From assembly GCF_002591915.1 (NCBI RefSeq), contig NZ_NIHB01000001.1, forward strand, positions 349,805 to 413,804: DNA of 64,000 bases, read 5' to 3'. The DNA comes from Marinicella litoralis (GTDB taxonomy: Bacteria > Pseudomonadota > Gammaproteobacteria > Xanthomonadales > Marinicellaceae). This document shows positions 17,127 through 25,686 of the stretch, one piece after another; positions within the stretch are counted from its first letter, which is position 1; each line of letters opens with the position of its first letter. The position numbers and the translations under genes were made by a program. The notes below the pieces were generated by a model that saw nothing but the letters and a program-made list of their open reading frames with translations, was not told the origin of the DNA and made no database searches.

Positions 17127-18764
17127 ATGAAAAATCAAATCAGAAAAGTGTTGATTGTTGGTGGTGGTTCGGCCGGTTGGATGACCGCTGCCTATTTGCA
17201 CCAAGCTTTGAACAGAGAAGGCATGCCGCCAAGAGTGGAAGTCACATTGGTTGAGTCTCCTGACATCCCCAGAATTTCTGTGGGCGAAGCCACCATACCA
17301 TCCATGCGCCATTTGTTGGCAGTGATCGGTATCGATGAGTTGGATTTCATGAAGGCCACCGATGCCACGTTTAAACAATCGATCAAATACGTGAATTGGG
17401 AACATAATAACAACACCTTTTATCACCATCCATTTGGTAGAAATCGCCGTCAACCCATAGATTATGCGGGTTTGGAGTGGTTGGCCAGTGATCGCAAAAT
17501 TCCTTTTATGGAGACCTGCTCGCCACAGCCCATCATTTGTGAAATGGGTAAGTCTCCATTGATGATGGGAAAATGGGATATGGGAGCGCCAATTAATTAT
17601 GCCTATCATATGAATGCGCAAAAATTTGCTGATTATTTACGCGATTTCATAGTCCCCAAAGGGGTAAATCATATCTATGCCAACGTCACTGACATTGATA
17701 TGCGAGACAATGGTTGGATTAAAACGGTGCACACCGACCAAGCGCACCAATTAGAAGCAGATTTATTTGTTGATTGCACGGGGTTCAGGGCCAAACTGAT
17801 AGAAGAGAAAATGGGTGTGGGTTTTGAAGATTGTTCACAGTGGTTACTGTGTGATCGTGCCATTGCCATGCATGTTCCTTATGATGAACATTATCCAGGC
17901 ATGGTGAGGCCATACACCACCGCCACGGCCTTGTCCAATGGCTGGGTGTGGGACATTCCGATGCAGTCAAGACGTTCTTTGGGTTATGTGCATTCCAGCC
18001 AATACATTTCAGAGGAAGATGCGCTGAAAGAACTGTTGGCCTATCAGGGCCCAGGCAGTGAAGCACTGGAAGCCAGAACCGTCCATTTTAAAGTGGGCAG
18101 GCGTGAGGCCAATTGGAAAGGCAATTGTATTGCCATTGGTTTGTCTGGTGGTTTTATTGAGCCATTAGAATCAACGGGTTTATATCTGAGTGATTTAGGC
18201 GCGGTGATGCTGGCGGAACATTTCCCACAAACCGATGAATATATGGATGCCATGGCATTTCGTTACAACAGAATTTTAAGCAATCGATTTTATGAAGTAT
18301 TGGATTTCATCAACTTACATTACTGCCTGACCAAAAGAACCGACACAGCCTTCTGGCGGGAAGTTCAAAAACCAGAACGCATCACCGAGCGGCTCAAAGC
18401 CAAGTTTGAATATTGGAAAATGAAACCACCCAGTCAAACAGATTTTGAAGACCAGTTGTACCCTGGTCAAAACCAACAGAACAGCAATCCCAGCGTCCAC
18501 ATGGGTGATAAAAGGGTGCCGATAGATACTGCTGGACTGTGGAATCATGAGAGCTATGAGTGCATCATGTATGGTATGCATTTTGACTGCCAAGCCTATC
18601 AAGATCGGTTTGGAGAAGACCGGCCTAAACTCAATGTACATCCACAGATATTGCACCGACTACAACAAGCACATGCCAAGTTACCTCCGCACCATGTTTG
18701 GTTACAACAGTTTGTAGGGATGAAGAATTACCCCGGCAACAAAACACCCAAAGGCTGGGTGTGA
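17127..18764 (+). CDS. FAD-dependent tryptophan halogenase
   Basis: The 545-aa protein closely matches PrnA-type halogenases: FAD loop GGGSAG (12-17), the halogenase lysine in TFKQSIKYVNW (Lys83, equivalent to PrnA Lys79), WVWDIP (273-278, the WxWxIP block that excludes monooxygenase activity) and EPLESTGL with Glu348-Ser349 (PrnA Glu346-Ser347). With reduced FAD from a partner reductase and halide it generates HOCl/HOBr for electrophilic halogenation. The genes around it are not a classical pyrrolnitrin or rebeccamycin cluster; the pair with a TonB receptor suggests use on an imported substrate. Substrate and regiochemistry cannot be read from the sequence. Confidence 0.92.
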   Translation: MKNQIRKVLIVGGGSAGWMTAAYLHQALNREGMPPRVEVTLVESPDIPRISVGEATIPSMRHLLAVIGIDELDFMKATDATFKQSIKYVNWEHNNNTFYHHPFGRNRRQPIDYAGLEWLASDRKIPFMETCSPQPIICEMGKSPLMMGKWDMGAPINYAYHMNAQKFADYLRDFIVPKGVNHIYANVTDIDMRDNGWIKTVHTDQAHQLEADLFVDCTGFRAKLIEEKMGVGFEDCSQWLLCDRAIAMHVPYDEHYPGMVRPYTTATALSNGWVWDIPMQSRRSLGYVHSSQYISEEDALKELLAYQGPGSEALEARTVHFKVGRREANWKGNCIAIGLSGGFIEPLESTGLYLSDLGAVMLAEHFPQTDEYMDAMAFRYNRILSNRFYEVLDFINLHYCLTKRTDTAFWREVQKPERITERLKAKFEYWKMKPPSQTDFEDQLYPGQNQQNSNPSVHMGDKRVPIDTAGLWNHESYECIMYGMHFDCQAYQDRFGEDRPKLNVHPQILHRLQQAHAKLPPHHVWLQQFVGMKNYPGNKTPKGWV

Positions 18765-18774
18765 TGGTTTTTTT
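18744..18774 (+). terminator. Terminator-like hairpin overlapping the halogenase stop codon
   Basis: acaccca/tgggtgt (loop aaggc, 18744-18762) includes the stop codon region, and after a five-base gap comes a T-run at 18768-18774. The gap before the T-run makes it a weaker terminator than the others. Confidence 0.55.
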
Positions 18775-18797
18775 GTTGTCTTAAAAGCAAGAAAAAG

Positions 18798-20360
18798 TCA
18801 TTGCAATTCGGCTGCTTTTAATTCAGTCAGCTTCACCTCAGCACGGATCAAAGGTTGTTGTGACCGTTTGACTTCATCCAGCGATTTAAGCGAATGTAAA
18901 GCCGCTAAGCGCAGGTTTTTTTCTGCCGACATTTGTTGCAAACGCGCCGTCTTGTTTTCGGTACTGATAGTTTGTAAGCGTTGCATTTTTTCTGATTTGA
19001 CTTTTTCTAATCGTTTCAAGTTTTGCGCCAATTCAAGCCGTTTCTGGCTATTGATCTGTGGGAGTTTTTGCGTCAACAATACAAGTTTTTGATCATTGAT
19101 CTGCTTGAGGGTGGGTGCTTTGGGCACAGGGTTGTTTGGTTGATTATCTTGCGGAATTGCTGGCACAGCAGGTGTTTGGGGTGTGGTGATTGTCGGCCTA
19201 ACTAAGCTAAGTGGTGGCGTGGGAAGGGTTTCTGCCTGCCTATCTGGAACAGCAGAAGGCGCAGCCGGTGCAGTTTCAGCCTTTGGTGCTTCTGGCGCTG
19301 CTGGGGATTCAGGCGAATTGGGTGCTTTGTCAGCCTGAGGCGCCGCCATGGCTTGTGGAGCAGATGGCACGAGGTTGGCTTTTTCTGTGTTGTTTGCTTG
19401 GGCAAAGGTCAGCTGTGAAACGGTAATCAGTGAAAGCACCGTTGCTGCTGTGGTTAACAGAATCTTTTGTTTTGATGGTTGCATGTGGTGTCTCCTATTT
19501 TGCGGGGTTAAAATGTTTTGTAATCGAACAAACATGGCGTTGGCTTGTGCCATTGCAGTTGTTATGGTGGCAACATTTCCATGATTCAGTTGGTGGAAAT
19601 GCAGCAGTGTTTCAACATAATGACTGGGTTTGATGTCATGTCCAAGGACCAAATCATCACAGGCTGACTCAAAGCTATTGATCAGTTTGTGATGAATGAA
19701 CCACAGCAATGGATTGCACCAAAACAGTGCGCTGGCGATTTTACTGGCCATCATCCAGAGCCAATCATTTCTTTTGATGTGTGCCATTTCATGCAGCAGA
19801 ATAATGCGCAGTTGTTGATCATTTTGGATGTTGATGGGTAATAAAATGACTGGTTGCTTGTGGCCCCAGGTACAAGGTGATTGAATTTTTGTGGATTGAA
19901 TGATTTTAGGCATTCGTTGTAAGCCTAGCAATGAAACCGATTCCAGTGCTATTTTCAGCCATGGTTTAAATTCAATCGGATTGCCTTGGTCGCTCAGTGA
20001 TTTAATTTTATTTAATTGAGCCGTGATGCGAATGATCAAAAAGACACTGATGATTGAGACCAATACAATCAATGGCAGCCAATTGTAGGGTGTAAGATCG
20101 TTGGTTTGAGCCACTGTTGTTTTTGCTGCTGTGTCAATGAATGCCGCTGAATCAAAAGCCGGTAGCAAGGGAATCTTGATAACAGAGATTTGGCTGTTTA
20201 ACCAAGGCAATGTAAGCAGTAAAACCAAACCCATGCGCCACATATATGCCTGATTGGTGGCGGTCAGTTTGGGTTGAAATCCAATGAGCAATCCAGCAAC
20301 CAACAGCATTTTAAGCATCAATATAAACAGTGGTGATAGGATCATTGCTGGGATATCCAT
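18798..20360 (-). CDS. BlaR1/MecR1-like M56 membrane metallopeptidase with coiled-coil C-terminus
   Basis: The 520-aa protein has N-terminal membrane helices (about 7-28, 40-55, 95-112), a cytoplasmic zinc protease with HEMAH at 190-194 and the downstream FESACDD acidic ligand region, another helix at about 300-320, then a periplasmic Pro/Ala-rich stretch (about 325-420) and a Lys/Gln/Leu-rich coiled coil (about 420-520). Unlike BlaR1 it lacks a penicillin-binding sensor domain. It starts within the blaI stop codon (TAATG overlap), so the two proteins are made together; the expected role is cleavage of the BlaI-type repressor on an envelope signal. Confidence 0.85.
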   Translation of the reverse strand: MDIPAMILSPLFILMLKMLLVAGLLIGFQPKLTATNQAYMWRMGLVLLLTLPWLNSQISVIKIPLLPAFDSAAFIDTAAKTTVAQTNDLTPYNWLPLIVLVSIISVFLIIRITAQLNKIKSLSDQGNPIEFKPWLKIALESVSLLGLQRMPKIIQSTKIQSPCTWGHKQPVILLPINIQNDQQLRIILLHEMAHIKRNDWLWMMASKIASALFWCNPLLWFIHHKLINSFESACDDLVLGHDIKPSHYVETLLHFHQLNHGNVATITTAMAQANAMFVRLQNILTPQNRRHHMQPSKQKILLTTAATVLSLITVSQLTFAQANNTEKANLVPSAPQAMAAPQADKAPNSPESPAAPEAPKAETAPAAPSAVPDRQAETLPTPPLSLVRPTITTPQTPAVPAIPQDNQPNNPVPKAPTLKQINDQKLVLLTQKLPQINSQKRLELAQNLKRLEKVKSEKMQRLQTISTENKTARLQQMSAEKNLRLAALHSLKSLDEVKRSQQPLIRAEVKLTELKAAELQ

Positions 20361-20752
20361 TATAAGCCCTGCTTTTTCGCCGCTTTGATCTGTTGCATGA
20401 TTTGATCCAATTCGGTATCAGATAAACGATCTTTTTCCATGCCAATCAAAGCACTGACAGCAGCGGTAGGAGAGCCATTGAAAAATGTTTTCATTAGGTT
20501 CTTCATGGCGGATTGTTTGGCATCACTGGTGTTCATAACAGCTTGGTAAATGTATTTTGGTCCTTGCTGATGGAAGGACAAACATTCTTTTTTGACCAAA
20601 CGACTAAGCATGGCTCGAACGGCTGAATAACTGGGCGGGTCAGGTAATTGGCTCAAAACTTGCTGAGCTGTGGCTTGACCTTGAGCGAAAACGATGTCCA
20701 TGATTTGGCGTTCTCGGCGGCTGAGTTGGTTGTATGGTTCTGAATATTGCAT
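20360..20752 (-). CDS. BlaI/MecI/CopY-family transcriptional repressor
   Basis: The 130-aa protein has the winged-helix start LSRRERQIMDIVFAQGQATAQQVL and the recognition region PSYSAVRAMLSRLVKKECL of the BlaI family, followed by a C-terminal dimerisation part that ends in a short basic tail. It normally binds dyad operators and is removed by proteolysis when the M56 partner senses a signal. The partner is encoded immediately downstream with a one-base overlap. A matching dyad lies just upstream of its start, so autoregulation is likely. Confidence 0.9.
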   Translation of the reverse strand: MQYSEPYNQLSRRERQIMDIVFAQGQATAQQVLSQLPDPPSYSAVRAMLSRLVKKECLSFHQQGPKYIYQAVMNTSDAKQSAMKNLMKTFFNGSPTAAVSALIGMEKDRLSDTELDQIMQQIKAAKKQGL

Positions 20753-20763
20753 TGTGTTAATTT

Positions 20764-20790
20764 TGTAGCAGTGTGCTAATATTGTAGCAC
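20764..20790. promoter_or_regulatory. Candidate BlaI-type operator
   Basis: Three alternating half-sites (tgtagca, gtgcta, tagcac) lie 12-38 bp before the blaI start; gtgcta at 20773-20778 and tagcac at 20785-20790 form an exact 6-bp inverted repeat around a 6-bp spacer. The position fits an autoregulatory operator. Confidence 0.65.
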
Positions 20791-20855
20791 CAAATGCAAA
20801 AATGCAAGCGTTTTATGAGAATTTTATGGCTGGATGGGTGTTTGAGATCAATTCA

Positions 20856-21995
20856 TCAAGACAATGCATGCATCCAGTCATCGATTAAATCATCAATGTG
20901 CTCAATACCCACTGAAATGCGAATCAGGTTTACCGGGGTTAAACTGGCTTTGCCTTCAACTGATCTGCGATGTTCAACCAAACTTTCAACCCCACCCAGT
21001 GAAGTGGCACGAGTAAATAAATGGAGTCTCGCGATCACTGCCATGGCTTGTTGCTGTGTTTCACCGATTTGAATAGACAGCATCGCACCACTGCCTTGTG
21101 GCATTTGGGTTTTCGCTAATTGATGCTGTGGGTGGCTGGGTAAATCTGGAAAATGAACGGTTTTAACCTTTGGGTGTTGTTGTAAAAAGGCTGCTAATTT
21201 GTTGGCATTGTGTACTTGTTGCATGATCCGCAGCTTCATGGTTTTGATGCCGCGAGTGATTAACCAACAATCAAAAGCAGAGGGCACCGCACCGCTGAGG
21301 TTTTGGATGTTGGCCAGATTATCAACGAACTCTTTTGGTGCATTGCTGTTGATGACCAAGGCACCACTGAGTGAATCAGAATGACCTCCAAAGTATTTGG
21401 TGGTTGAGTACATCACCGCATCAGCTCCCAACTCCAACGGTCTTTGTAAAACCGGTGTACACCAGGTGTTGTCGACCACGCACAACGCATTATTTTCATG
21501 TGCAATGGCAGCAACCTGACGAATGTCGGTCACTTTAAGTAATGGGTTAGAAGGTGATTCAATCCAAATCAGGCGGGTGTTGGGTTGCAAGGCTGACTTG
21601 ATGGCTGCCGTGTCAGTCATGTCCACTTGGGTGTGTGATAAATGCCAGTTGGCAAATAATTCTGCCAGCGTTCGCCGCAATTCGTAATAAGCATCATCAG
21701 GCACGATCACATGATTTCCTGCTTTCAATGATTGCAACACGGTGTTGATGGCTGCCATGCCAGAGGCGAACGCAAAAGCACAGTGACCGCCTTCTATTTT
21801 GGCCAAGGCGTTTTCCAGCAGTTTGCGATTGGGATTGTGTTTACGAGAATAAATAAAACCACTGGCAAAACTGCCGTCATCTTCACGTCTGAAGGTGGTG
21901 GATGGGTAAATGGCATTGGCGACAGAACCCGTTTCATCCCCATGGGGTTCAGTGGCTTGAATGGCTTCGGTTTCAAAGTGGCGTTTTTTTGACAT
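20856..21995 (-). CDS. metB: Cystathionine gamma-synthase-type PLP enzyme
   Basis: The 379-aa protein belongs to the Cys/Met-metabolism PLP family. The internal aldimine lysine is Lys200 in MYSTTKYFGGHSD, the FASGMAAI segment binds the cofactor phosphate, and TSLGGVESLVEHRRS near the C-terminus is the substrate-binding signature. The family contains cystathionine gamma-synthase, cystathionine gamma-lyase and O-acetylhomoserine sulfhydrylase; overall length and the opening ATEPHGDETGSVANAIYPS fit the synthase or lyase. It would join an activated homoserine with cysteine, feeding methionine synthesis. It is monocistronic, so the metB label is the best guess, not proven. Confidence 0.8.
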   Translation of the reverse strand: MSKKRHFETEAIQATEPHGDETGSVANAIYPSTTFRREDDGSFASGFIYSRKHNPNRKLLENALAKIEGGHCAFAFASGMAAINTVLQSLKAGNHVIVPDDAYYELRRTLAELFANWHLSHTQVDMTDTAAIKSALQPNTRLIWIESPSNPLLKVTDIRQVAAIAHENNALCVVDNTWCTPVLQRPLELGADAVMYSTTKYFGGHSDSLSGALVINSNAPKEFVDNLANIQNLSGAVPSAFDCWLITRGIKTMKLRIMQQVHNANKLAAFLQQHPKVKTVHFPDLPSHPQHQLAKTQMPQGSGAMLSIQIGETQQQAMAVIARLHLFTRATSLGGVESLVEHRRSVEGKASLTPVNLIRISVGIEHIDDLIDDWMHALS

Positions 21996-22202
21996 GCTGG
22001 GTATCTATAGAGTTTAAAGTCATTGTATTCGACTGTTGTGCCAATACAAAAGCTAAATTGATAACAATTTCATATGATCTGCCACCAATAATACCAAGTA
22101 CAAATCGACCAGCTAAAAAGTGGACATTGACTTCGGTCTGACCAGTGATGAAAGGGCTGGTTGTGGATTTTTGATGGCGAGCAAACTATGAATAAAGTGA
22201 TG

Positions 22203-22544
22203 TCATTCTGTAACGGTGTCGAGCAAGCGGCCACAAGACCAACACAGTGCAAAATGACCCTCATTGGTTTCCCCACATTGTGAACAGGTCCAATCAATCA
22301 GTTGCTCGGCATTTTCTGGTTGAGATTTCCGGCTTTCCCTCAAGGGCTGAACCAGCTCCAAAGCACGCTCCCAATCGGCATCCCGATGGATCCATAATTC
22401 CGGCCAGGTTTCAAAAAAAGGCACTTCACCTGCAGCACTGGTAGAGAATTCATTTTTTATAAAACAGGGGATGTTGGCCTCTTCCAGTGTGTTTTTGGCT
22501 TGAATCACCCAGGTTAGCAGTTCATCTACGAATATCTTTTTCAT
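22203..22544 (-). CDS. DUF2007 domain protein with zinc-ribbon tail
   Basis: The 113-aa protein joins a DUF2007 (putative signal-transducing) fold at about 1-80 (LEEANIPCFI, then WPELWIHRDADWERALELVQ) to a RanBP2-like zinc ribbon (WTCSQCGETNEG then ALCWSCG, residues 91-110) with four Cys. I chose the ATG at 22542-22544; a GTG one codon upstream is also possible. DUF2007 proteins are small, widely distributed and of unknown role. It reads alone between metB and the LytTR gene. Confidence 0.8.
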   Translation of the reverse strand: MKKIFVDELLTWVIQAKNTLEEANIPCFIKNEFSTSAAGEVPFFETWPELWIHRDADWERALELVQPLRESRKSQPENAEQLIDWTCSQCGETNEGHFALCWSCGRLLDTVTE

Positions 22545-22603
22545 CACTCCAGTTTACCACCGTTGCATGAAAATACATGGATCGGTTGTAAGCCATTGAT
22601 GAA

Positions 22604-23434
22604 TTACATGGCCACCAAGCTGATAACTTCTTTGCGGTATTTTCGGGAAACCGGCACTTCCTTGCCATTGGTTAACAACAAAGTACAAGGGTCTTTGCCC
22701 TGATCTTTCAATCCATTGATCATTTTTAAATTTACAATATACGATCGATGAATCCGTAAAAATTGGGCGGGGCTTAATTGGTCTTGCATTTGTGTCATGG
22801 TTTTTCGATGCAAAAGCACGTTGCCGTTGGTGTCATGAATGTAGACATAATTACCGCCTGATTCTACGGAGATGATGTCATTGGGGTCCAATAAAGTAAT
22901 GCCTTGTTGGGTTTTGATTTTCAATTGGGTGATTGGACCCTGAAGGCCAGTATCGGACTGTGTTCTTAAGCTGAGTTTTAAGTAAAAATACAGTTCAATC
23001 AGTAGCAACAAGGTAAAGTAGGTCACCACATCTTTGCGGTATTCGTACCACCACTCTGCGGTCCAATCACCAAAATCATAATGACTGCCCACCCATTGGT
23101 AGACCAGTTTCCTGATTAACACCATCAGCAACACATGCAACAAGGAGAAAACCATGGAACCCATGAAATGCCAGCCCAAACTTTTCAACCATTGGGGGGT
23201 AAACAAGGGCTGTTTTTTAACCCAGTAAGCCACTGCAAAGACCAAAGACAACATCACCAAGGTACTTGAATACTCCCATACATAAGGTTCCCAAGACAGG
23301 AAATTGACTTGATTTCTGGTTAAATCATCGGCCACTGTGACCGATCTGAGGTGGGCTTTGATCATGCCGATGGTGGCCAAACCCAACCAAAACCAAATAA
23401 AAGAGGCCCAAAATTTATCAGCTTTGAATGCCAT
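22604..23434 (-). CDS. Membrane-bound LytTR-domain transcriptional regulator
   Basis: The 276-aa protein has four hydrophobic helices in its N-terminal 165 residues and a LytTR DNA-binding domain at about 175-276 (ISVESGGNYVYIHD, LHRKTMTQM, FLRIHRSYIVNL, VPVSRKYRKEV). I start at the ATG at 23432-23434, since the longer in-frame version opens at a TTG inside the acyltransferase promoter region. LytTR proteins with an integral N-terminus sense membrane-related signals without a separate histidine kinase. The divergent acyltransferase 104 bp away is the obvious candidate target. Confidence 0.88.
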   Translation of the reverse strand: MAFKADKFWASFIWFWLGLATIGMIKAHLRSVTVADDLTRNQVNFLSWEPYVWEYSSTLVMLSLVFAVAYWVKKQPLFTPQWLKSLGWHFMGSMVFSLLHVLLMVLIRKLVYQWVGSHYDFGDWTAEWWYEYRKDVVTYFTLLLLIELYFYLKLSLRTQSDTGLQGPITQLKIKTQQGITLLDPNDIISVESGGNYVYIHDTNGNVLLHRKTMTQMQDQLSPAQFLRIHRSYIVNLKMINGLKDQGKDPCTLLLTNGKEVPVSRKYRKEVISLVAM

Positions 23435-23538
23435 CAATGTTGTCCCATGTTGTTGGTCACATTTGCAGCGACATTCGTCCCACAGAGGCTGTTTTGTTGA
23501 CCCAGCTTCGTTATTATCATGGTTTTGGGTTCCAAATA

Positions 23539-24717
23539 ATGACGGCAAGAAGGTATGATTTAGATTGGTTGAGGGTGATGGTTTTCGGTCTGCTCATTTT
23601 TTATCACATAGGTATGGTTTATGTTGCCGATTGGGGTTTTCATTATAAATCAGAACATCAGGCTCAATGGCTAAAAAGTATAATGATATTAATTAACCAA
23701 TGGCGCTTGCCTTTGTTGTTTTTAATTTCAGGCATCGCCATGCGATTTTTATTGAATAAAGTTGAGCTGCTGCGTTTTATTGGACTCAGGACTTTGCGCT
23801 TGTGGTTGCCGTTGTTGTTTGGTATCTGGGTGGTTGTGCCACCACAGTTGTATGTAGAAATGACGGTCAATGGTGATTTGCCAGACATCAGTTACTGGAC
23901 ATTTTATCGCGCGTTCTTCGACTTATCTCATCCGTATTTTGAAAAATATCCTTCAGGTATTTTCCCTCATGTTGATGTCAACCACCTCTGGTATATTCGA
24001 GAACTGTGGTATTTTTCAATGTACTTGCTGATGATTTATTTGCCATTGAAGCTGACGGGTCTATTTGATTATTTGACAGCATTTTTGGCACAACACAACA
24101 GGTGGTCATTGTTGTTGGTTCCTGCGTTGATCATGTCCTTGTTGTCATTGACCGTTTTCCCTGATGACAGTGAAGGCATTCGCAAGGCAGTCGGTTTCAG
24201 TTTCCTGTGTTGGGGTTTCTTGATGGGTTGGGATCGAAAATTTTGGCAGACTGTCAAACACTCACGAGCCTTGTTTTTGATTTTGGCCATTGGTTCATTT
24301 GCGGTGCTAATTGGGTATTATCATGTGGTGTTTTCAGTTCGAGCAGAAGCTGCCGATGGTTGGGTCAGGGTGGCAGAAGTGGTGTTGGTCAACGTCAATC
24401 GCTGGTTGTGGATTTTAATGATATTAGGTTATGCCACTCATTACCTCAATCACAATCACCAGTGGTTAAATTACCTGAACCAAGCGGTTTACCCTTATTA
24501 TATTTTGCATCAAAGCATCATTGTGGTGAGTGCCTTTTACTTGGCCTCTTTCGACTTGGGACCCATTTGGGAACCGTTGTTGGTTATTATAGCCACCTTT
24601 GTGGGTTGTGCCCTGGGGTTTGAAGTGATTCGTCGTTTTGCGCCACTTCGTTTGTTGTTCGGTTTAAAAGTTGGGGTTTCATCTGAGGGTCATAAGCAGG
24701 AACAGAAAAAGCCTTAA
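23539..24717 (+). CDS. Acyltransferase family 3 (OpgC-like) membrane protein
   Basis: The 392-aa protein opens with RRYDLDWLRVMVFGLLIFYH, the conserved start of acyltransferase-3 proteins with the His in the first helix, and has about ten membrane helices and the late YPYYILHQS motif. Such enzymes move acyl groups (succinyl, acetyl) onto periplasmic glucans, lipopolysaccharide or other envelope sugars. The ATG at 23539 begins the conserved domain; longer in-frame starts upstream would overlap the LytTR gene. It is divergent from the LytTR regulator and convergent with the kinase-fold gene, which starts two bases after its stop. Confidence 0.88.
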   Translation: MTARRYDLDWLRVMVFGLLIFYHIGMVYVADWGFHYKSEHQAQWLKSIMILINQWRLPLLFLISGIAMRFLLNKVELLRFIGLRTLRLWLPLLFGIWVVVPPQLYVEMTVNGDLPDISYWTFYRAFFDLSHPYFEKYPSGIFPHVDVNHLWYIRELWYFSMYLLMIYLPLKLTGLFDYLTAFLAQHNRWSLLLVPALIMSLLSLTVFPDDSEGIRKAVGFSFLCWGFLMGWDRKFWQTVKHSRALFLILAIGSFAVLIGYYHVVFSVRAEAADGWVRVAEVVLVNVNRWLWILMILGYATHYLNHNHQWLNYLNQAVYPYYILHQSIIVVSAFYLASFDLGPIWEPLLVIIATFVGCALGFEVIRRFAPLRLLFGLKVGVSSEGHKQEQKKP

Positions 24718-24719
24718 AA

Positions 24720-25520
24720 TCAGATGTTTTTTAAGGCCAAAATACCCACTTTTAGCTTTTTGTAATCATGACCAAAAAGCGTTTGCATGGGAATTTGTGT
24801 GATCCATTGCATTCGATTGGTGGTGGTTCGCAAAGCATCAATCATCGCTGGATCATGGTCTGATATGAAGTGTTGAATGGCGTTGTTGAAGAAAGTTTGG
24901 TCATGGACAAAAAACCGAGCGGTGGAATTGACCAACAACAACAGATCCCTAGCTTGAGCGTGCGCAATACCCATGACTTCCAAGGGGTCATCTTCAAAAT
25001 CAATAAAGGTAACGGTTTGTGTGCTTTCATTCAATAACATGTTGCGGATAAACCCTTGGCTGAGGTACAGGTTTTTTTGGTGCAGTTGTTTGATGGCATT
25101 GAGACATGTTTGTAGCAGTTTTTGTTTGACGGCTTGTTGGGTGTTTTCCTGTTTCATGATTTTGACGATGGATTGACCACCATCTTTGAGCAACAACCAG
25201 TCATCATCGTGGGCCAAAAGCTCAGCAACGTTCACCCCAGCTTTGGTCAACTGTTGGATGCGATGTACCTCGTTGGCAATGGCTTGTTTGCCACCTGGCT
25301 GAGGCACTGCTTTTAACAAGGGCAAACGCATCAACCAACTGAAAAGATTCAATGCGTGGTAACGAAATACGCCTCTGGCTGGAGCGGTTTTTTTTAACCA
25401 GAATATGCCTTGGTCGGTTGAAATTTTTTCAACCCGCTCAACGGAATCCATGGCGCTTTGCCATTGTTTTTCTGAACAATTCAATTGAGTCAATAAAAGC
25501 TTTAAGTCAACTTCAATCAT
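24720..25520 (-). CDS. Kinase-fold protein with an altered catalytic loop
   Basis: The 266-aa protein (start at the ATG at 25518-25520) resembles Kdo/lipopolysaccharide kinase or Bud32-like folds: a Lys-containing strand (IFWLKKTAP), an N-lobe/C-lobe arrangement, a putative catalytic-loop stretch LYLSQGFIRNMLLN and the metal-binding FIDFEDDP. The Asn of the catalytic loop and the DF. of the metal motif are present, but the catalytic Asp expected five residues before Asn is Gln. No membrane segments are visible. It may be a phosphotransferase with a shifted acid/base or a pseudokinase. Family and activity are tentative. Confidence 0.65.
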   Translation of the reverse strand: MIEVDLKLLLTQLNCSEKQWQSAMDSVERVEKISTDQGIFWLKKTAPARGVFRYHALNLFSWLMRLPLLKAVPQPGGKQAIANEVHRIQQLTKAGVNVAELLAHDDDWLLLKDGGQSIVKIMKQENTQQAVKQKLLQTCLNAIKQLHQKNLYLSQGFIRNMLLNESTQTVTFIDFEDDPLEVMGIAHAQARDLLLLVNSTARFFVHDQTFFNNAIQHFISDHDPAMIDALRTTTNRMQWITQIPMQTLFGHDYKKLKVGILALKNI

Positions 25521-25566
25521 GTCGCATATTGTACTTTTAAATGCAGAAAACACCAAATTTGTTACC

Positions 25567-25600
25567 TGTCAGGTGGTTTGTCAGGTCAATGGCATATAAT
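25567..25600 (+). promoter_or_regulatory. Direct repeat and -10 box before the HTH-2TM gene
   Basis: Two identical tgtcaggt units (25567-25574, 25579-25586) are spaced 12 bp apart and are followed by a perfect TATAAT at 25595-25600. The start codon is 86 bp further on. They may be an operator for the regulator itself; no convincing -35 box is seen. Confidence 0.45.
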
Positions 25601-25686
25601 AGTCAGGGTGGTGACATGGTCATTCTTTTGAAAATTAATAAAAATATCAACACTTGGAAAATCAGCGAAAAAGCAAAGGTATCATT

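Noticed and set aside
23428-23538. Extended N-terminus of the acyltransferase
   Set aside because: It overlaps the LytTR start region and the conserved domain begins exactly at the ATG at 23539.
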